A stretch of 59,506 nt of DNA from CAIOTO01 sp040389165 (lineage in GTDB: Bacteria; Pseudomonadota; Alphaproteobacteria; Paracaedibacterales; CAIOTO01): positions 1-59,506 of the forward strand of contig JAZKAK010000028.1 of NCBI GenBank assembly GCA_040389165.1, read 5' to 3'. The notes under the pieces were generated by a model, which was given only the letters and a program-made list of their open reading frames with translations, had not been told where the DNA came from and did not search any database. This document shows positions 44,048 through 52,043 of the stretch, piece by piece. A program made the translations under genes and the position numbers. The first letter of the stretch is position 1. Each line of letters starts with the position of its first letter.

Positions 44048-44551
44048 ATGACTAAAATAACATTAGATAATTTAAAAGAAGCAACGCAAGAGGCAACTTC
44101 AGGTGCAGTACCTACTGCCGTTGCTCAAATAGCTGCGTTGCCTAAAGTGAAAAAAATTGATGCGCAAGGCCGCTCCTATGCAACAGGCAAACGTAAGAAT
44201 GCTATTGCACGTGTTTGGATTAAACCAGGCCTTGGAAAAATTATGGTTAACGGTCGTGTGTGGGAATCTTATTTCGCACGTCCAGTTTTGCAAATGATTA
44301 TCAATCAACCATTCAAAGCCTCAAACCGTGCAGGGCAATACGATGTATTCTGCACGATCCGTGGCGGTGGTTTATCAGGTCAAGCAGGTGCACTTCGTCA
44401 TGGTATCAGCCGTGCGCTCGTGTATTTTGAACCAGATTTACATACTGTTTTGAAGCAAGGTGGCTTTTTGACACGTGACAGTCGAGTTGTTGAACGTAAA
44501 AAATACGGTCAAGCAAAAGCACGTAAGCGCTTCCAATTCTCAAAGCGTTAA
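44048..44551 (+). CDS. rpsI: 30S ribosomal protein S9
   Basis: 167 residues with a roughly 40-residue N-terminal extension seen in alphaproteobacterial S9; the core starts at QGRSYATGKRKNAIARVWIKPG. The C-terminal tail SRVVERKKYGQAKARKRFQFSKR reaches the P-site tRNA. Forms the classic rplM-rpsI pair and is closed by an intrinsic terminator. Confidence 0.97.
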   Translation: MTKITLDNLKEATQEATSGAVPTAVAQIAALPKVKKIDAQGRSYATGKRKNAIARVWIKPGLGKIMVNGRVWESYFARPVLQMIINQPFKASNRAGQYDVFCTIRGGGLSGQAGALRHGISRALVYFEPDLHTVLKQGGFLTRDSRVVERKKYGQAKARKRFQFSKR

Positions 44552-44563
44552 ACTTTTTAAATC

Positions 44564-44595
44564 AACCCCAGAAAATAAAATTTCTGGGGTTTTTT
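44564..44595 (+). terminator. rho-independent terminator after rplM-rpsI
   Basis: Perfect 11-bp stem AACCCCAGAAA (44564-44574) / TTTCTGGGGTT (44581-44591), 6-nt loop, T run to 44595. Confidence 0.94.
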
Positions 44596-44619
44596 ACTCC
44601 CAAAACATAGAGGCTGGTC

Positions 44620-44733
44620 ATGCTTTCTACCAATCATAAAGCACGCAATCGTGCGCTATTATGTCTTTTGTTAACACTTGTGTTCGTGCTTTACATTGTT
44701 GGATTTATTCGAACAGGCGGACGCCCATTTTAA
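44620..44733 (+). CDS. small membrane protein, CoxF-like, upstream of ctaG
   Basis: 37 residues: a basic start (NHKARNRALL), one membrane helix (LLCLLLTLVFVLYIVGFI) and a short RTGGRPF end. GAGG lies 6 nt before the ATG. In alphaproteobacteria a small single-span protein (CoxF) of the pattern RNxA, hydrophobic segment, short hydrophilic end precedes ctaG; this one fits in place and layout, though it is shorter. Probably assists oxidase assembly. Assignment rests on position and pattern only. Confidence 0.65.
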   Translation: MLSTNHKARNRALLCLLLTLVFVLYIVGFIRTGGRPF

Positions 44734-44748
44734 CCATAAGTTGATAAA

Positions 44749-45282
44749 ATGTCTGAGCCTTCAAAAAATAAACATCTTCTTTATTTCTTGACAGCATTGT
44801 CTTTCGGCATGCTTGGTGCATCGTTTGCAGCAGTCCCTCTTTATCGCCTTATATGTCAAAAAACAGGTTTTGGTGGTACTCCACAACTTGGCTTGTTTAA
44901 TGTCGAAGCCCCTAAGCAAGATCATTATGTTCGCGTAAAATTCACAGCGACCACGCATCGTGACTTACCCTGGAACTTCATACCCAAACAACACGAAGTT
45001 TTCGTTAAAATCGGTGAACCAAAACTTATTTATTACCAAGCAGAAAACCGCAGTCATCGCCCTATCGTTGGCATGGCTACCTACAATGTTAGCCCTGACA
45101 AAGCAGGTATATTCTTTGGAAAAATTCAATGCTTTTGTTTCGAACAACAGCGACTCGAAGTCGGACAAACGCTCGACATGCCTGTTCTCTTTACGATAAG
45201 CCCTGATATACTCAAAGATCCGCTCACAAAAGATTTAAAAACATTAACGCTTTCATACACATTTTTTGAATATAAGAATTAA
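44749..45282 (+). CDS. ctaG: cytochrome c oxidase copper-assembly protein CtaG/Cox11
   Basis: 177 residues. One N-terminal membrane helix (FLTALSFGMLGASFAAVPLYRLIC) with the conserved PLYRLIC, then an immunoglobulin-like copper domain; Cu ligands in IQCFCFEQQ (CxC). DLPWNFIP, GMATYNVSPDKAGIFFGKI and LTLSYTFFE are family segments. Inserts CuB into oxidase subunit I. Its stop overlaps the tonB-like start by one base. Confidence 0.95.
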   Translation: MSEPSKNKHLLYFLTALSFGMLGASFAAVPLYRLICQKTGFGGTPQLGLFNVEAPKQDHYVRVKFTATTHRDLPWNFIPKQHEVFVKIGEPKLIYYQAENRSHRPIVGMATYNVSPDKAGIFFGKIQCFCFEQQRLEVGQTLDMPVLFTISPDILKDPLTKDLKTLTLSYTFFEYKN

Positions 45283-45872
45283 TGAACAAAATCACGCATC
45301 AAACAACATATTCTCTTATGAAAACACTCGCAGTATCAATTACATTACACATATTTTTTTGTGCAACTTCGTATGCTTTATGGGAAGTCATAAGAATGAT
45401 ATCTTCATCCAATAGAAAAACATCGGAAAGCGTATTCTTAACAGCATCTGTTGAATTTAGATCACTCGGCACAAAAGAAATAGTCACTGTTAATAAACAT
45501 ATAAAGGAAGAATCAATATACCCGTCTCGCTCTACTACTCTCAAAACGAATGTAGAAAATCAAAAAGTAATTGCGACAGATACACAATCCAACGCAGACT
45601 TGATCACGCTTAACATCATTCCTCATCCAGATAATCAACATCCAATATATCCGGAAGAAGCGCGTCAAGATGGGTTAGAGGCAACATGTCTGTTGAAAAT
45701 ACTCATTTCACCAAACGGCACTGTCCACGCAGCTGAAGCAATTAACAGCTCTCAACGCTGTCCTGCTTGTTTTGCAAAAGCAGCACAAAAAACATTGCTA
45801 ACGTGGCGGTTTACACCACAGAGATCAGGTTATACAGAACGAATCGTACCAATAGAATTTAAATTAGATTAG
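45282..45872 (+). CDS. TonB family energy transducer
   Basis: 196 residues. One N-terminal membrane helix (about 13-37), a variable linker, and a TonB C-terminal domain at about 112-196: PIYPEEARQDGLEATCLLKILISPNGTV and ALLTWRFTPQR-like end (TLLTWRFTPQRSG). Links ExbBD to outer-membrane receptors. The linker is not strongly Pro-rich, so it is short for spanning the periplasm. No exbB/exbD here. Coupled to ctaG through TAATG. Confidence 0.85.
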   Translation: MNKITHQTTYSLMKTLAVSITLHIFFCATSYALWEVIRMISSSNRKTSESVFLTASVEFRSLGTKEIVTVNKHIKEESIYPSRSTTLKTNVENQKVIATDTQSNADLITLNIIPHPDNQHPIYPEEARQDGLEATCLLKILISPNGTVHAAEAINSSQRCPACFAKAAQKTLLTWRFTPQRSGYTERIVPIEFKLD

Positions 45873-45882
45873 ATTAGATTAG
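45863..45882. repeat. ATTAG x4 microsatellite at converging gene ends
   Basis: Four tandem ATTAG pentamers cover the stop codon of the tonB-like gene and end 2 bp before the stop of the GGDEF gene. Unit changes would shift the last codons of the tonB-like gene. Confidence 0.8.
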
Positions 45883-45883
45883 T

Positions 45884-46846
45884 TCAAGATGCCATATTCT
45901 GAGCAAAGATCATATCATCAGACGTATGAAATCGGTAATTCCCTTTTCCAACTTGTTTAGCTTTGTACATTGCTTGATCAGCACGATCTAGTAACTCTTG
46001 ACTACTACTTGCATTTTGTGGAAACAATGCTATGCCAACACTTGCATTAATATTAAGTTGCTGATTATTGTAAAAAAATGGCGCAGATATATTGAAAACA
46101 ATACGTTGCGCAATATTCGCTACGACATCGACATCATCAATATCAACTAAGAGAATGCTAAATTCATCGCCTCCCATACGTGCGACCGTATCATTTCTTT
46201 TTACACAATTACGGAGCCGCATGGCTACCTGTTGCAACAACCAATCTCCAGCCTTATGCGTATAAAAATCATTTATTTCCTTAAAGCCATCAAGATCAAT
46301 ATAAAGCAGGGAAAAGAATTTTCCATCCGTGTGGTTCGCTTTTGTTAAATCATCAAGTCTCGAAAAGAATAATTTTCGATTAGGCAAACCTGTTAATTCG
46401 TCGTAGAACGCCATGAAGGCCAGTTCAACCGGCTGTGTATCACGATATTTCTTACCCGTCTGAGCATTTTGTTTAGAAGAATCATCGAGGAGAGTTAGTA
46501 TTCTTTTGCGTAAAAGTGCACTATTCAACGGTCCGAAATAAAAATCTGTTGCACCATTTTCAACTGCTGTTTCAGTCAAAGCAGAACAAGTTAAGTCTCC
46601 TACAGCAATAATAGTGATTTGTGGCAATAAAGAAGCTATTTCTTTTATTTTTTTAATAGAATCTTCTTTAAACCCAACAAGATCAAATAAAACAATGGGT
46701 TGCATTGCGAGGGAACTATAATTACTGCGAAGACCTTCTGGGGTAGTTGTCCATGCATAAGAAGCGAATATAGATTGAATGAGAGAAAGTCCACTTGAAT
46801 CAGGTGAAAACCAAACCACTGTGAAAGGATCATTCTCTATTAACAT
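45884..46846 (-). CDS. diguanylate cyclase with receiver-like domain
   Basis: 320 residues. N-terminal receiver-like fold (1-125) that keeps an Asp at the expected strand end (VLFDLVG) but has FGPLN where the conserved Lys-Pro should be, so it may not be phosphorylated normally. The GGDEF domain (about 150-310) has an intact active site ARMGGDEFSI at about 225 and DELTGLPNRKLFFSRL. The product-inhibition I-site reads KRND rather than RxxD. Should make cyclic di-GMP. No EAL domain. Single gene. Confidence 0.9.
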   Translation of the reverse strand: MLIENDPFTVVWFSPDSSGLSLIQSIFASYAWTTTPEGLRSNYSSLAMQPIVLFDLVGFKEDSIKKIKEIASLLPQITIIAVGDLTCSALTETAVENGATDFYFGPLNSALLRKRILTLLDDSSKQNAQTGKKYRDTQPVELAFMAFYDELTGLPNRKLFFSRLDDLTKANHTDGKFFSLLYIDLDGFKEINDFYTHKAGDWLLQQVAMRLRNCVKRNDTVARMGGDEFSILLVDIDDVDVVANIAQRIVFNISAPFFYNNQQLNINASVGIALFPQNASSSQELLDRADQAMYKAKQVGKGNYRFHTSDDMIFAQNMAS

Positions 46847-47190
46847 ATGCTTATCTTCAATCTTCTATTAGATGACTTAATATCGTTAAGTGATTTTAAT
46901 GATTCTTTTCAACCTATGCAAGATTTACTGATGAGAATTATTATTTTTATCCTGAATCATAAATAATTCAGGTTATTATGATAATTTTGACATAAAGTTC
47001 ATATTTTTCACGTACCTGACTCTGTGATACACAAAAGAACCTCTTCATCAGAATATTGCTAGCCCTATGTAACATTTTTAATCTTGAGAGATTCTTTTTA
47101 AAATGCAAAGATAGCGCTTTGGGCAACAATAAAAGACGCACAAACATAATTCGCTTAACATACATAACTTTCTTGAAAATTAGATTTACT
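46847..47190. other. AT-rich divergent intergenic region
   Basis: Between the GGDEF gene (-) and the DUF4139-like gene (+). It contains a 7-bp inverted repeat CCTGAAT/ATTCAGG at 46951-46972. No RNA or further gene recognised; a weakly open frame reaching back to 47056 has no ribosome binding site and lies outside the signal peptide. Confidence 0.45.
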
Positions 47191-47208
47191 ATTACGCAGA
47201 GGAAAATA

Positions 47209-48444
47209 ATGAAATTATTTCATAGACTGTTTAACCAAATGATTGGGAAAATTCTTTGTTTTATCGGATCACTATTATTAATAGCACCATCTAATGCTGA
47301 ACCAGTCACAGGGATTTTAGCAACAACGCTAACATTTTATAAAAATGGAGCACTCATCCGTCAAGGTCAATTATTACCTTTATCTATTGGTAAACATCTT
47401 ATGCATATTACAGGAATAGCAAATAGTATCATCAAGGATTCTCTCATGGTGTCACTATCAGCGCTTCCTACTGAAGCGACAATTACCGAAAGTACATTTT
47501 CTAAAGCAGATGAAGAAACAAGTTTGGTGCTAGACTTAATTGTTAATAGTACCGTACATGAACCAAAAAGTTATGTTAATTTAATTTACCTCTTGCAAAA
47601 CATGAGCTGGAAGCCATTTTATGCCATACAATTTACATCCGGCTATCAGCAATTGATGTTTAATGGCTGGATTGAAATAACCAATACGGCTGGCATTTCC
47701 TTCAAGAATGCACAAATTCAATTTGTAGAAGGAAATATTCCTGTTATTAATGGTGAAAATATTGAAAAAGCAAATACAAAAGCAAAAGGATACAGCTACA
47801 AAGGCATCCTTGATATGCAAGAAAATGAAACAAAGAGACTTAATTGGGTTTCAAGTGCTTCATTAAAATCAAAACAAGATTATCGTATTTTTGTTGGTGG
47901 TAAATATCTAAATGACATGGATAGCAAACCAGAAAGCCCCATTGTTGAAACGTGGGTATCATTTTACAATACGACTGACAATACACTTGGCCAAGATTTG
48001 CCGCAAGGGCCAGTTGTTCTCTACTATCAGGATGAACATGGGCAACTTGAAGTGCTTGGTAGCGCCACATTATCACACATCGCAATTGGGCAAGAAATCA
48101 GCGTTCGTATTCCATCAACGCAAATTGATAAATTTGAAAAAAATAATAAAAAAGAATCAAAACGCATTGAAACTAAATTAGTACAGAATCAATTTCGTGC
48201 ATCAAATGAAACTCAAATGACTGAAGCCCATTATTGTTTGGACCTGAAAAACACCGGCTCTGAATCACAAATTATTCGTGTTGTATTAGATTTACCTAAT
48301 GATGTTGTTAACTGGGAAATTATTCGTGAAACGCAACCACGTGAAAAAAATGTTGAAAATCATATACATTGGAATGTGTCCGTTCCTGCTAACGGTCATG
48401 CTGAATTAAAGTATCATATTCGTTTTATAAAAGAGACACCTTAA
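47209..48444 (+). CDS. secreted DUF4139-like protein
   Basis: 411 residues from ATG 47209, preceded by GAGG (47199-47202) and giving a proper signal peptide (MKLFHRL...FIGSLLLIAPSNA). The central part MSWKPFYAIQFTSGYQQLMFNGWIEITNTAGISFKNAQIQFVEG matches the pattern of the DUF4139 domain (SWxPxYxL, GWxxxxNxxGxxFxNAxxxLVxG). The C-terminus is a beta-rich region with paired Asn/Asp segments. Probably periplasmic or surface, beta-sandwich; function unknown. Single gene upstream of arnC, 133 bp gap. Confidence 0.78.
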   Translation: MKLFHRLFNQMIGKILCFIGSLLLIAPSNAEPVTGILATTLTFYKNGALIRQGQLLPLSIGKHLMHITGIANSIIKDSLMVSLSALPTEATITESTFSKADEETSLVLDLIVNSTVHEPKSYVNLIYLLQNMSWKPFYAIQFTSGYQQLMFNGWIEITNTAGISFKNAQIQFVEGNIPVINGENIEKANTKAKGYSYKGILDMQENETKRLNWVSSASLKSKQDYRIFVGGKYLNDMDSKPESPIVETWVSFYNTTDNTLGQDLPQGPVVLYYQDEHGQLEVLGSATLSHIAIGQEISVRIPSTQIDKFEKNNKKESKRIETKLVQNQFRASNETQMTEAHYCLDLKNTGSESQIIRVVLDLPNDVVNWEIIRETQPREKNVENHIHWNVSVPANGHAELKYHIRFIKETP

Positions 48445-48577
48445 ACGTCTAATTAAATGACCTTATGCTTGTATCAACAGGCAATATCACTTATAAAAAC
48501 ATATATGACTCAATTTTTAATTCAAAATCAATGATTCTAGTGATGAATATCATCATATATCCAGCAGGAGATTTCTT

Positions 48578-49507
48578 ATGACGCCTCAACTAACTATTGT
48601 TGTTCCTGTTTACAATGAAGAAGCTAATATTGCACATTTAGTTGATAGATTAATAAAAAGTCTTGATTCCCTAAAAGAGTCCTATGAAATAGTATTCACA
48701 AATGATGGCAGCAAAGACAAAAGTTTATTGATGTTACAAAAGGCAAGCACACAATATCCAGGAAAGATCAGAATTATTGATTTCAAAGGAAATTTTGGGC
48801 AACATATGGCTATTGTAGCGGCTTTTTCAAAAGCACGTGGTGAAATTATTATAACTTTGGATGCCGATCTGCAGAATCCTCCCGAAGAAATATATAAATT
48901 ACTCGCAAAAATGAAAGAAGGACACGACTATGTCGGTAGCTATCGTGATAAGCGTCAAGATACCTTCTTTCGAACACATATATCACGCGCCGTAAATTGG
49001 GTACGTGAGAATATCACAGACATACATATGCGTGATCAAGGATGCATGCTACGTGCTTACCATCGCTCAATCATTGATAAAATTGTAGCAGGCAATGAAC
49101 ATGCTACGTTTATTCCAGCACTCGCTTATAAACTTTCAATGAATCCAACCGAAGTAGAAGTCCGTCATGCCGAGCGCGCAGCAGGCGAATCAAAATACAA
49201 TTTATATATGCTTATTCGATTAAATTTCGATCTCATCACAAGCTTTTCTATTGCCCCGTTGCAATTATTCACAATGTTTGGCTTAGTAACATCCACATTC
49301 AGTGGCTTCCTGGTGGCTTACCTCTTGATCCGTCGATTAATCATTGGCCCAGAAGCTGAGGGATTATTTACCCTCTTTGCCATTATGTTCTTTTTAATCT
49401 GTGTCGTAATTGTTGGCATTGGCTTGATTGGTGAATACTTAGGTCGGCTTGCACTAAACTTAAGCCCCCGAGCACGCTACGAAATCCGCACTATCTACGA
49501 GGACTAA
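48578..49507 (+). CDS. arnC: undecaprenyl-phosphate Ara4FN transferase-like glycosyltransferase
   Basis: 309 residues. GT2 family domain: VVPVYNEEANI, FTNDGSKDKS, LDADLQNPPEEI, DQGCMLRAY; two C-terminal membrane helices (about 225-250 and 262-288) and a cytosolic tail. Closest known function is ArnC/PmrF, moving 4-deoxy-4-formamido-L-arabinose to undecaprenyl phosphate; other DPM-like transferases look similar. The assignment is supported by the ArnA-formyltransferase homologue that starts 1 nt after its stop. Confidence 0.85.
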   Translation: MTPQLTIVVPVYNEEANIAHLVDRLIKSLDSLKESYEIVFTNDGSKDKSLLMLQKASTQYPGKIRIIDFKGNFGQHMAIVAAFSKARGEIIITLDADLQNPPEEIYKLLAKMKEGHDYVGSYRDKRQDTFFRTHISRAVNWVRENITDIHMRDQGCMLRAYHRSIIDKIVAGNEHATFIPALAYKLSMNPTEVEVRHAERAAGESKYNLYMLIRLNFDLITSFSIAPLQLFTMFGLVTSTFSGFLVAYLLIRRLIIGPEAEGLFTLFAIMFFLICVVIVGIGLIGEYLGRLALNLSPRARYEIRTIYED

Positions 49508-49508
49508 T

Positions 49509-50378
49509 ATGCGTTGTCTTATTTTTGCCTACAGCCAGTTAGGATATGATTGCCTACGGTATATCATCGAAGAGACCACGCATACCATTGCAGCTGTAGT
49601 CACACATGAACATAATCCAAATGAACATATTTGGTTTAATTCACCAAAAGATTTAGCTATTCACCACGGCATTGATGTGCTCACTCCAGAAACGCTCAAA
49701 GATAAGAATATTCAAACTCAAATCAACGCCTACCAAGCTGACGTTATTTTTTCTTTCTATTATCGTAATATGATACCTGAAGCTATATTAGCCCACCCTC
49801 CTCTAGGCGCGTATAATATACACGGATCGTTATTACCAAAATATCGTGGCCGTTGCCCCGTAAACTGGGCAATAATACACGGAGAGGCTGAAACAGGGGT
49901 AACGCTGCACCACATGGTCAAAGCAGCTGATGCCGGTGATATTGTTGATCAAGAGGCTACAGCCATCACAGAAAATGACACAGCTGGTACCGTTATGCAT
50001 CGCATGAATTCGCTCGCTGTTACCGTGTTAAAACGCTCACTTCCCTTAATTAGAACACAAACAGCTCCCCGCATTGCACAAGACGTAACACAAGCAACAT
50101 ACTTTGGTGGCCGAAGCGCCAAAGACAGTGAAATTAATTGGTCCCACACTGCCACAGATATTAATAATTTAGTAAGGGCTTTACAGCCGTCACCTCAATA
50201 CCCACCAGCTTTTGGAGTTATCAATGGCATAGCAAGAAATATTGTGCAAAGTCATGTTATGGATTCATCAGAACAGCCATATCAACCGGGAACCGTAATT
50301 AACAGCCCATACCATAATGTATATACTATTGCATGCGGACCAACTGGACAGGACGTTTTGCATGTCACTCTCGTTTAA
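49509..50378 (+). CDS. UDP-4-amino-4-deoxy-L-arabinose formyltransferase (ArnA N-terminal domain only)
   Basis: 289 residues, matching the formyltransferase half of ArnA (E. coli ArnA is 660). Seen: IFAYSQLGYDCLRYII, VVTHEHNPNEHIWF, VIFSFYYRNMIP, the catalytic NIHGSLLPKYRGRCPVNWAIIHGE (Asn-His) and the Asp in HHMVKAADAGDIVDQ. It transfers formyl from N10-formyl-THF to UDP-L-Ara4N. The C-terminal decarboxylase half is absent and no arnB, arnT or arnD is next to it. It shares a transcript with arnC. A 20-bp tandem repeat starts over the stop codon. Confidence 0.88.
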   Translation: MRCLIFAYSQLGYDCLRYIIEETTHTIAAVVTHEHNPNEHIWFNSPKDLAIHHGIDVLTPETLKDKNIQTQINAYQADVIFSFYYRNMIPEAILAHPPLGAYNIHGSLLPKYRGRCPVNWAIIHGEAETGVTLHHMVKAADAGDIVDQEATAITENDTAGTVMHRMNSLAVTVLKRSLPLIRTQTAPRIAQDVTQATYFGGRSAKDSEINWSHTATDINNLVRALQPSPQYPPAFGVINGIARNIVQSHVMDSSEQPYQPGTVINSPYHNVYTIACGPTGQDVLHVTLV

Positions 50379-50431
50379 ACCACATTTCCTTAATTTAAAC
50401 CGTATTTCCTTAATTTAAACCGTATTTCCTT
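50374..50431 (+). repeat. 20-bp direct repeat, three copies, at the end of the formyltransferase gene
   Basis: Unit TTTAAACCGTATTTCCTTAA (first copy CACA variant) at 50374, 50394 and 50414, the last incomplete. The first unit contains the TAA stop of the formyltransferase gene, so the gene end is part of the repeat. Confidence 0.9.
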
Positions 50432-50586
50432 TTAAAAGCCTTTGTTAAGATTCTGATTGACCTTATCACTTCGTCTTTATTACGAATAAAGAAAAAATTA
50501 GTTTAATTTGTATCATATTAATTTTTTGTTAAGAGGTGCTATCTTATAGTTAAGTTATCCAGACATGGTGGTTTTCGAGAAAAGTG

Positions 50587-51558
50587 ATGTTATTAAAATA
50601 CTGCAGATCATATATAGTTGCTCTGAATCTCGCGTCAATCTTAAGCATTGCAAGCGCAGGAACGGTTAGTATTGCTCCAACAATGACAACCACCATCGCT
50701 CCAACGACCACATCAGCAACCATTATCCCAGCGATCCCGCTACCTATAACTTCATTTTCAAACACGTATATTCCACCTGTAGGATTGAATCCACTCATAG
50801 TGCAACCTGCAGCGGCCTCTAATTTTCAAATCAATTATCAATCAACACCTTCACCAGCATTGGTATCCTTGGTACCAACGACACCACTTGCGCCAGTAAC
50901 ATTCCAACCACAATCAACGACAATTCAGCCGCTTGCAGCCGTGTATGAACTTGCCGTCATGGAGAAAACTGTCAACGAGAAGAGAAATGAAGATGCCGTT
51001 CAAATAGAGCTGCGCAGGGCTCAAGAAGAACTTAATTATAAATACAGAAAAGAATATGAAAATGTAGTTAAAGAAAAGATTGAAATATCTAAGGAAAAAG
51101 AAAAAGTTCTAATCCAATTACAGGCCCAATTGAAGCTGCAATTAGAGGCACAGCAATTCGCAACGTTACAACGTGCACGTGCCATTCAAGAAATGCAAAA
51201 TAAATTAGCGCAAGAAGCAATAAAAGCAAAAGCAGATGCTGAAGCACTAAAGCTAAATGTACAATCAATTGTAGATCTATCGCCATTAATATTAAATGTA
51301 ACGCAGAATTCAGCTGATAAAGCGAATTCACCATCCTTTGATTTTTCAAATTTAAAAAATGCTCAGAATGGCGCTTCAAGCTGTAAACATGGAAAACATG
51401 AAAGTGACTGTAATAAACACTCAACTCACTGCTCTTGGGGACGCGTAGAAAAGAAAAAAAATGATAAATGCCTGTTTATGTGTGAAAAATTATCTCAGAA
51501 TCTCTGTTCAAAAGTAAGCGGATGCTATTATAAAAATGAGAAATGCAGAAACAAATAG
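50587..51558 (+). CDS. secreted protein with Thr/Pro region, coiled coil and Cys-rich C-terminal modules
   Basis: 323 residues from ATG 50587 (GAG upstream; GTG 50584 also possible). Signal peptide to about residue 24 (IASA). Residues 25-120 are Thr/Pro/Ala rich. Residues about 130-225 are a charged, Gln/Glu/Lys-rich coiled coil. The last 58 residues hold eight cysteines in two modules of the pattern C...C...C-x-(W/Y)...KC: CKHGKHESDC...HCSWGRV...KC and CEKLSQNLC...GCYYKNEKC. I recognise no family. Layout is that of an exported, disulphide-rich protein, perhaps directed at a host; this is inference. Confidence 0.72.
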   Translation: MLLKYCRSYIVALNLASILSIASAGTVSIAPTMTTTIAPTTTSATIIPAIPLPITSFSNTYIPPVGLNPLIVQPAAASNFQINYQSTPSPALVSLVPTTPLAPVTFQPQSTTIQPLAAVYELAVMEKTVNEKRNEDAVQIELRRAQEELNYKYRKEYENVVKEKIEISKEKEKVLIQLQAQLKLQLEAQQFATLQRARAIQEMQNKLAQEAIKAKADAEALKLNVQSIVDLSPLILNVTQNSADKANSPSFDFSNLKNAQNGASSCKHGKHESDCNKHSTHCSWGRVEKKKNDKCLFMCEKLSQNLCSKVSGCYYKNEKCRNK

Positions 51559-51608
51559 GCAATCGTCTATATTGAAGCACGCGCAAATTAAAAATTTTCG
51601 ACACTAAT

Positions 51609-52043
51609 TTACAGCTGAAACAATTGATTCGCACGTGTTTCAAAAGCACTAACCATCATCCCAACAGCTTCTTTTAAAAAAGGTTGCAAGATTGGTTTTA
51701 GAAATGGGTTATTAAGCTCAAAATCCAAAAAGAACTCAATTTCAGTTCCTTTTGAGCAAGGATTAAAAATCCAATGATTATTTAAATGGTGAAATGGCCC
51801 TTTTAAATGAGAAACATCTATACGGTATGATTCAGGCTGCAATGTTACTCTTGATGAATAGGCATGATTCATAAAAGAAGTTCCAATAGAAAGATCTGCA
51901 TCAAAGCTCACATCCTTTTGATTATAAACACGTACAGCCGTTATCCATGGCAAAAAATCTGGATAAGAAGTTACATCAGCAACAAGTGAATACATTTGCT
52001 CTGGCGTGTAGCAAACAATTCGTTTTTCTTTATGTATGGGCAT
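51609..52043 (-). CDS. COQ10/RatA-type START-domain protein (coenzyme Q-binding)
   Basis: 144 residues, one START-like (SRPBCC) domain: YTPEQMYSLVADVTSYPDFLPW at the start, LKGPFHHLNNHWIFNP in the middle and a C-terminal amphipathic helix ending FETRANQLF. Mitochondrial COQ10 homologue that binds ubiquinone and aids respiration. In alphaproteobacteria it is regularly next to lipA; here its start overlaps the lipA end by 14 nt. Confidence 0.9.
   Translation of the reverse strand: MPIHKEKRIVCYTPEQMYSLVADVTSYPDFLPWITAVRVYNQKDVSFDADLSIGTSFMNHAYSSRVTLQPESYRIDVSHLKGPFHHLNNHWIFNPCSKGTEIEFFLDFELNNPFLKPILQPFLKEAVGMMVSAFETRANQLFQL

Noticed and set aside
47056..47208. 51-residue N-terminal extension of the DUF4139-like protein
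   Set aside because: No ribosome binding site, and it would bury the clear signal peptide starting at 47209.
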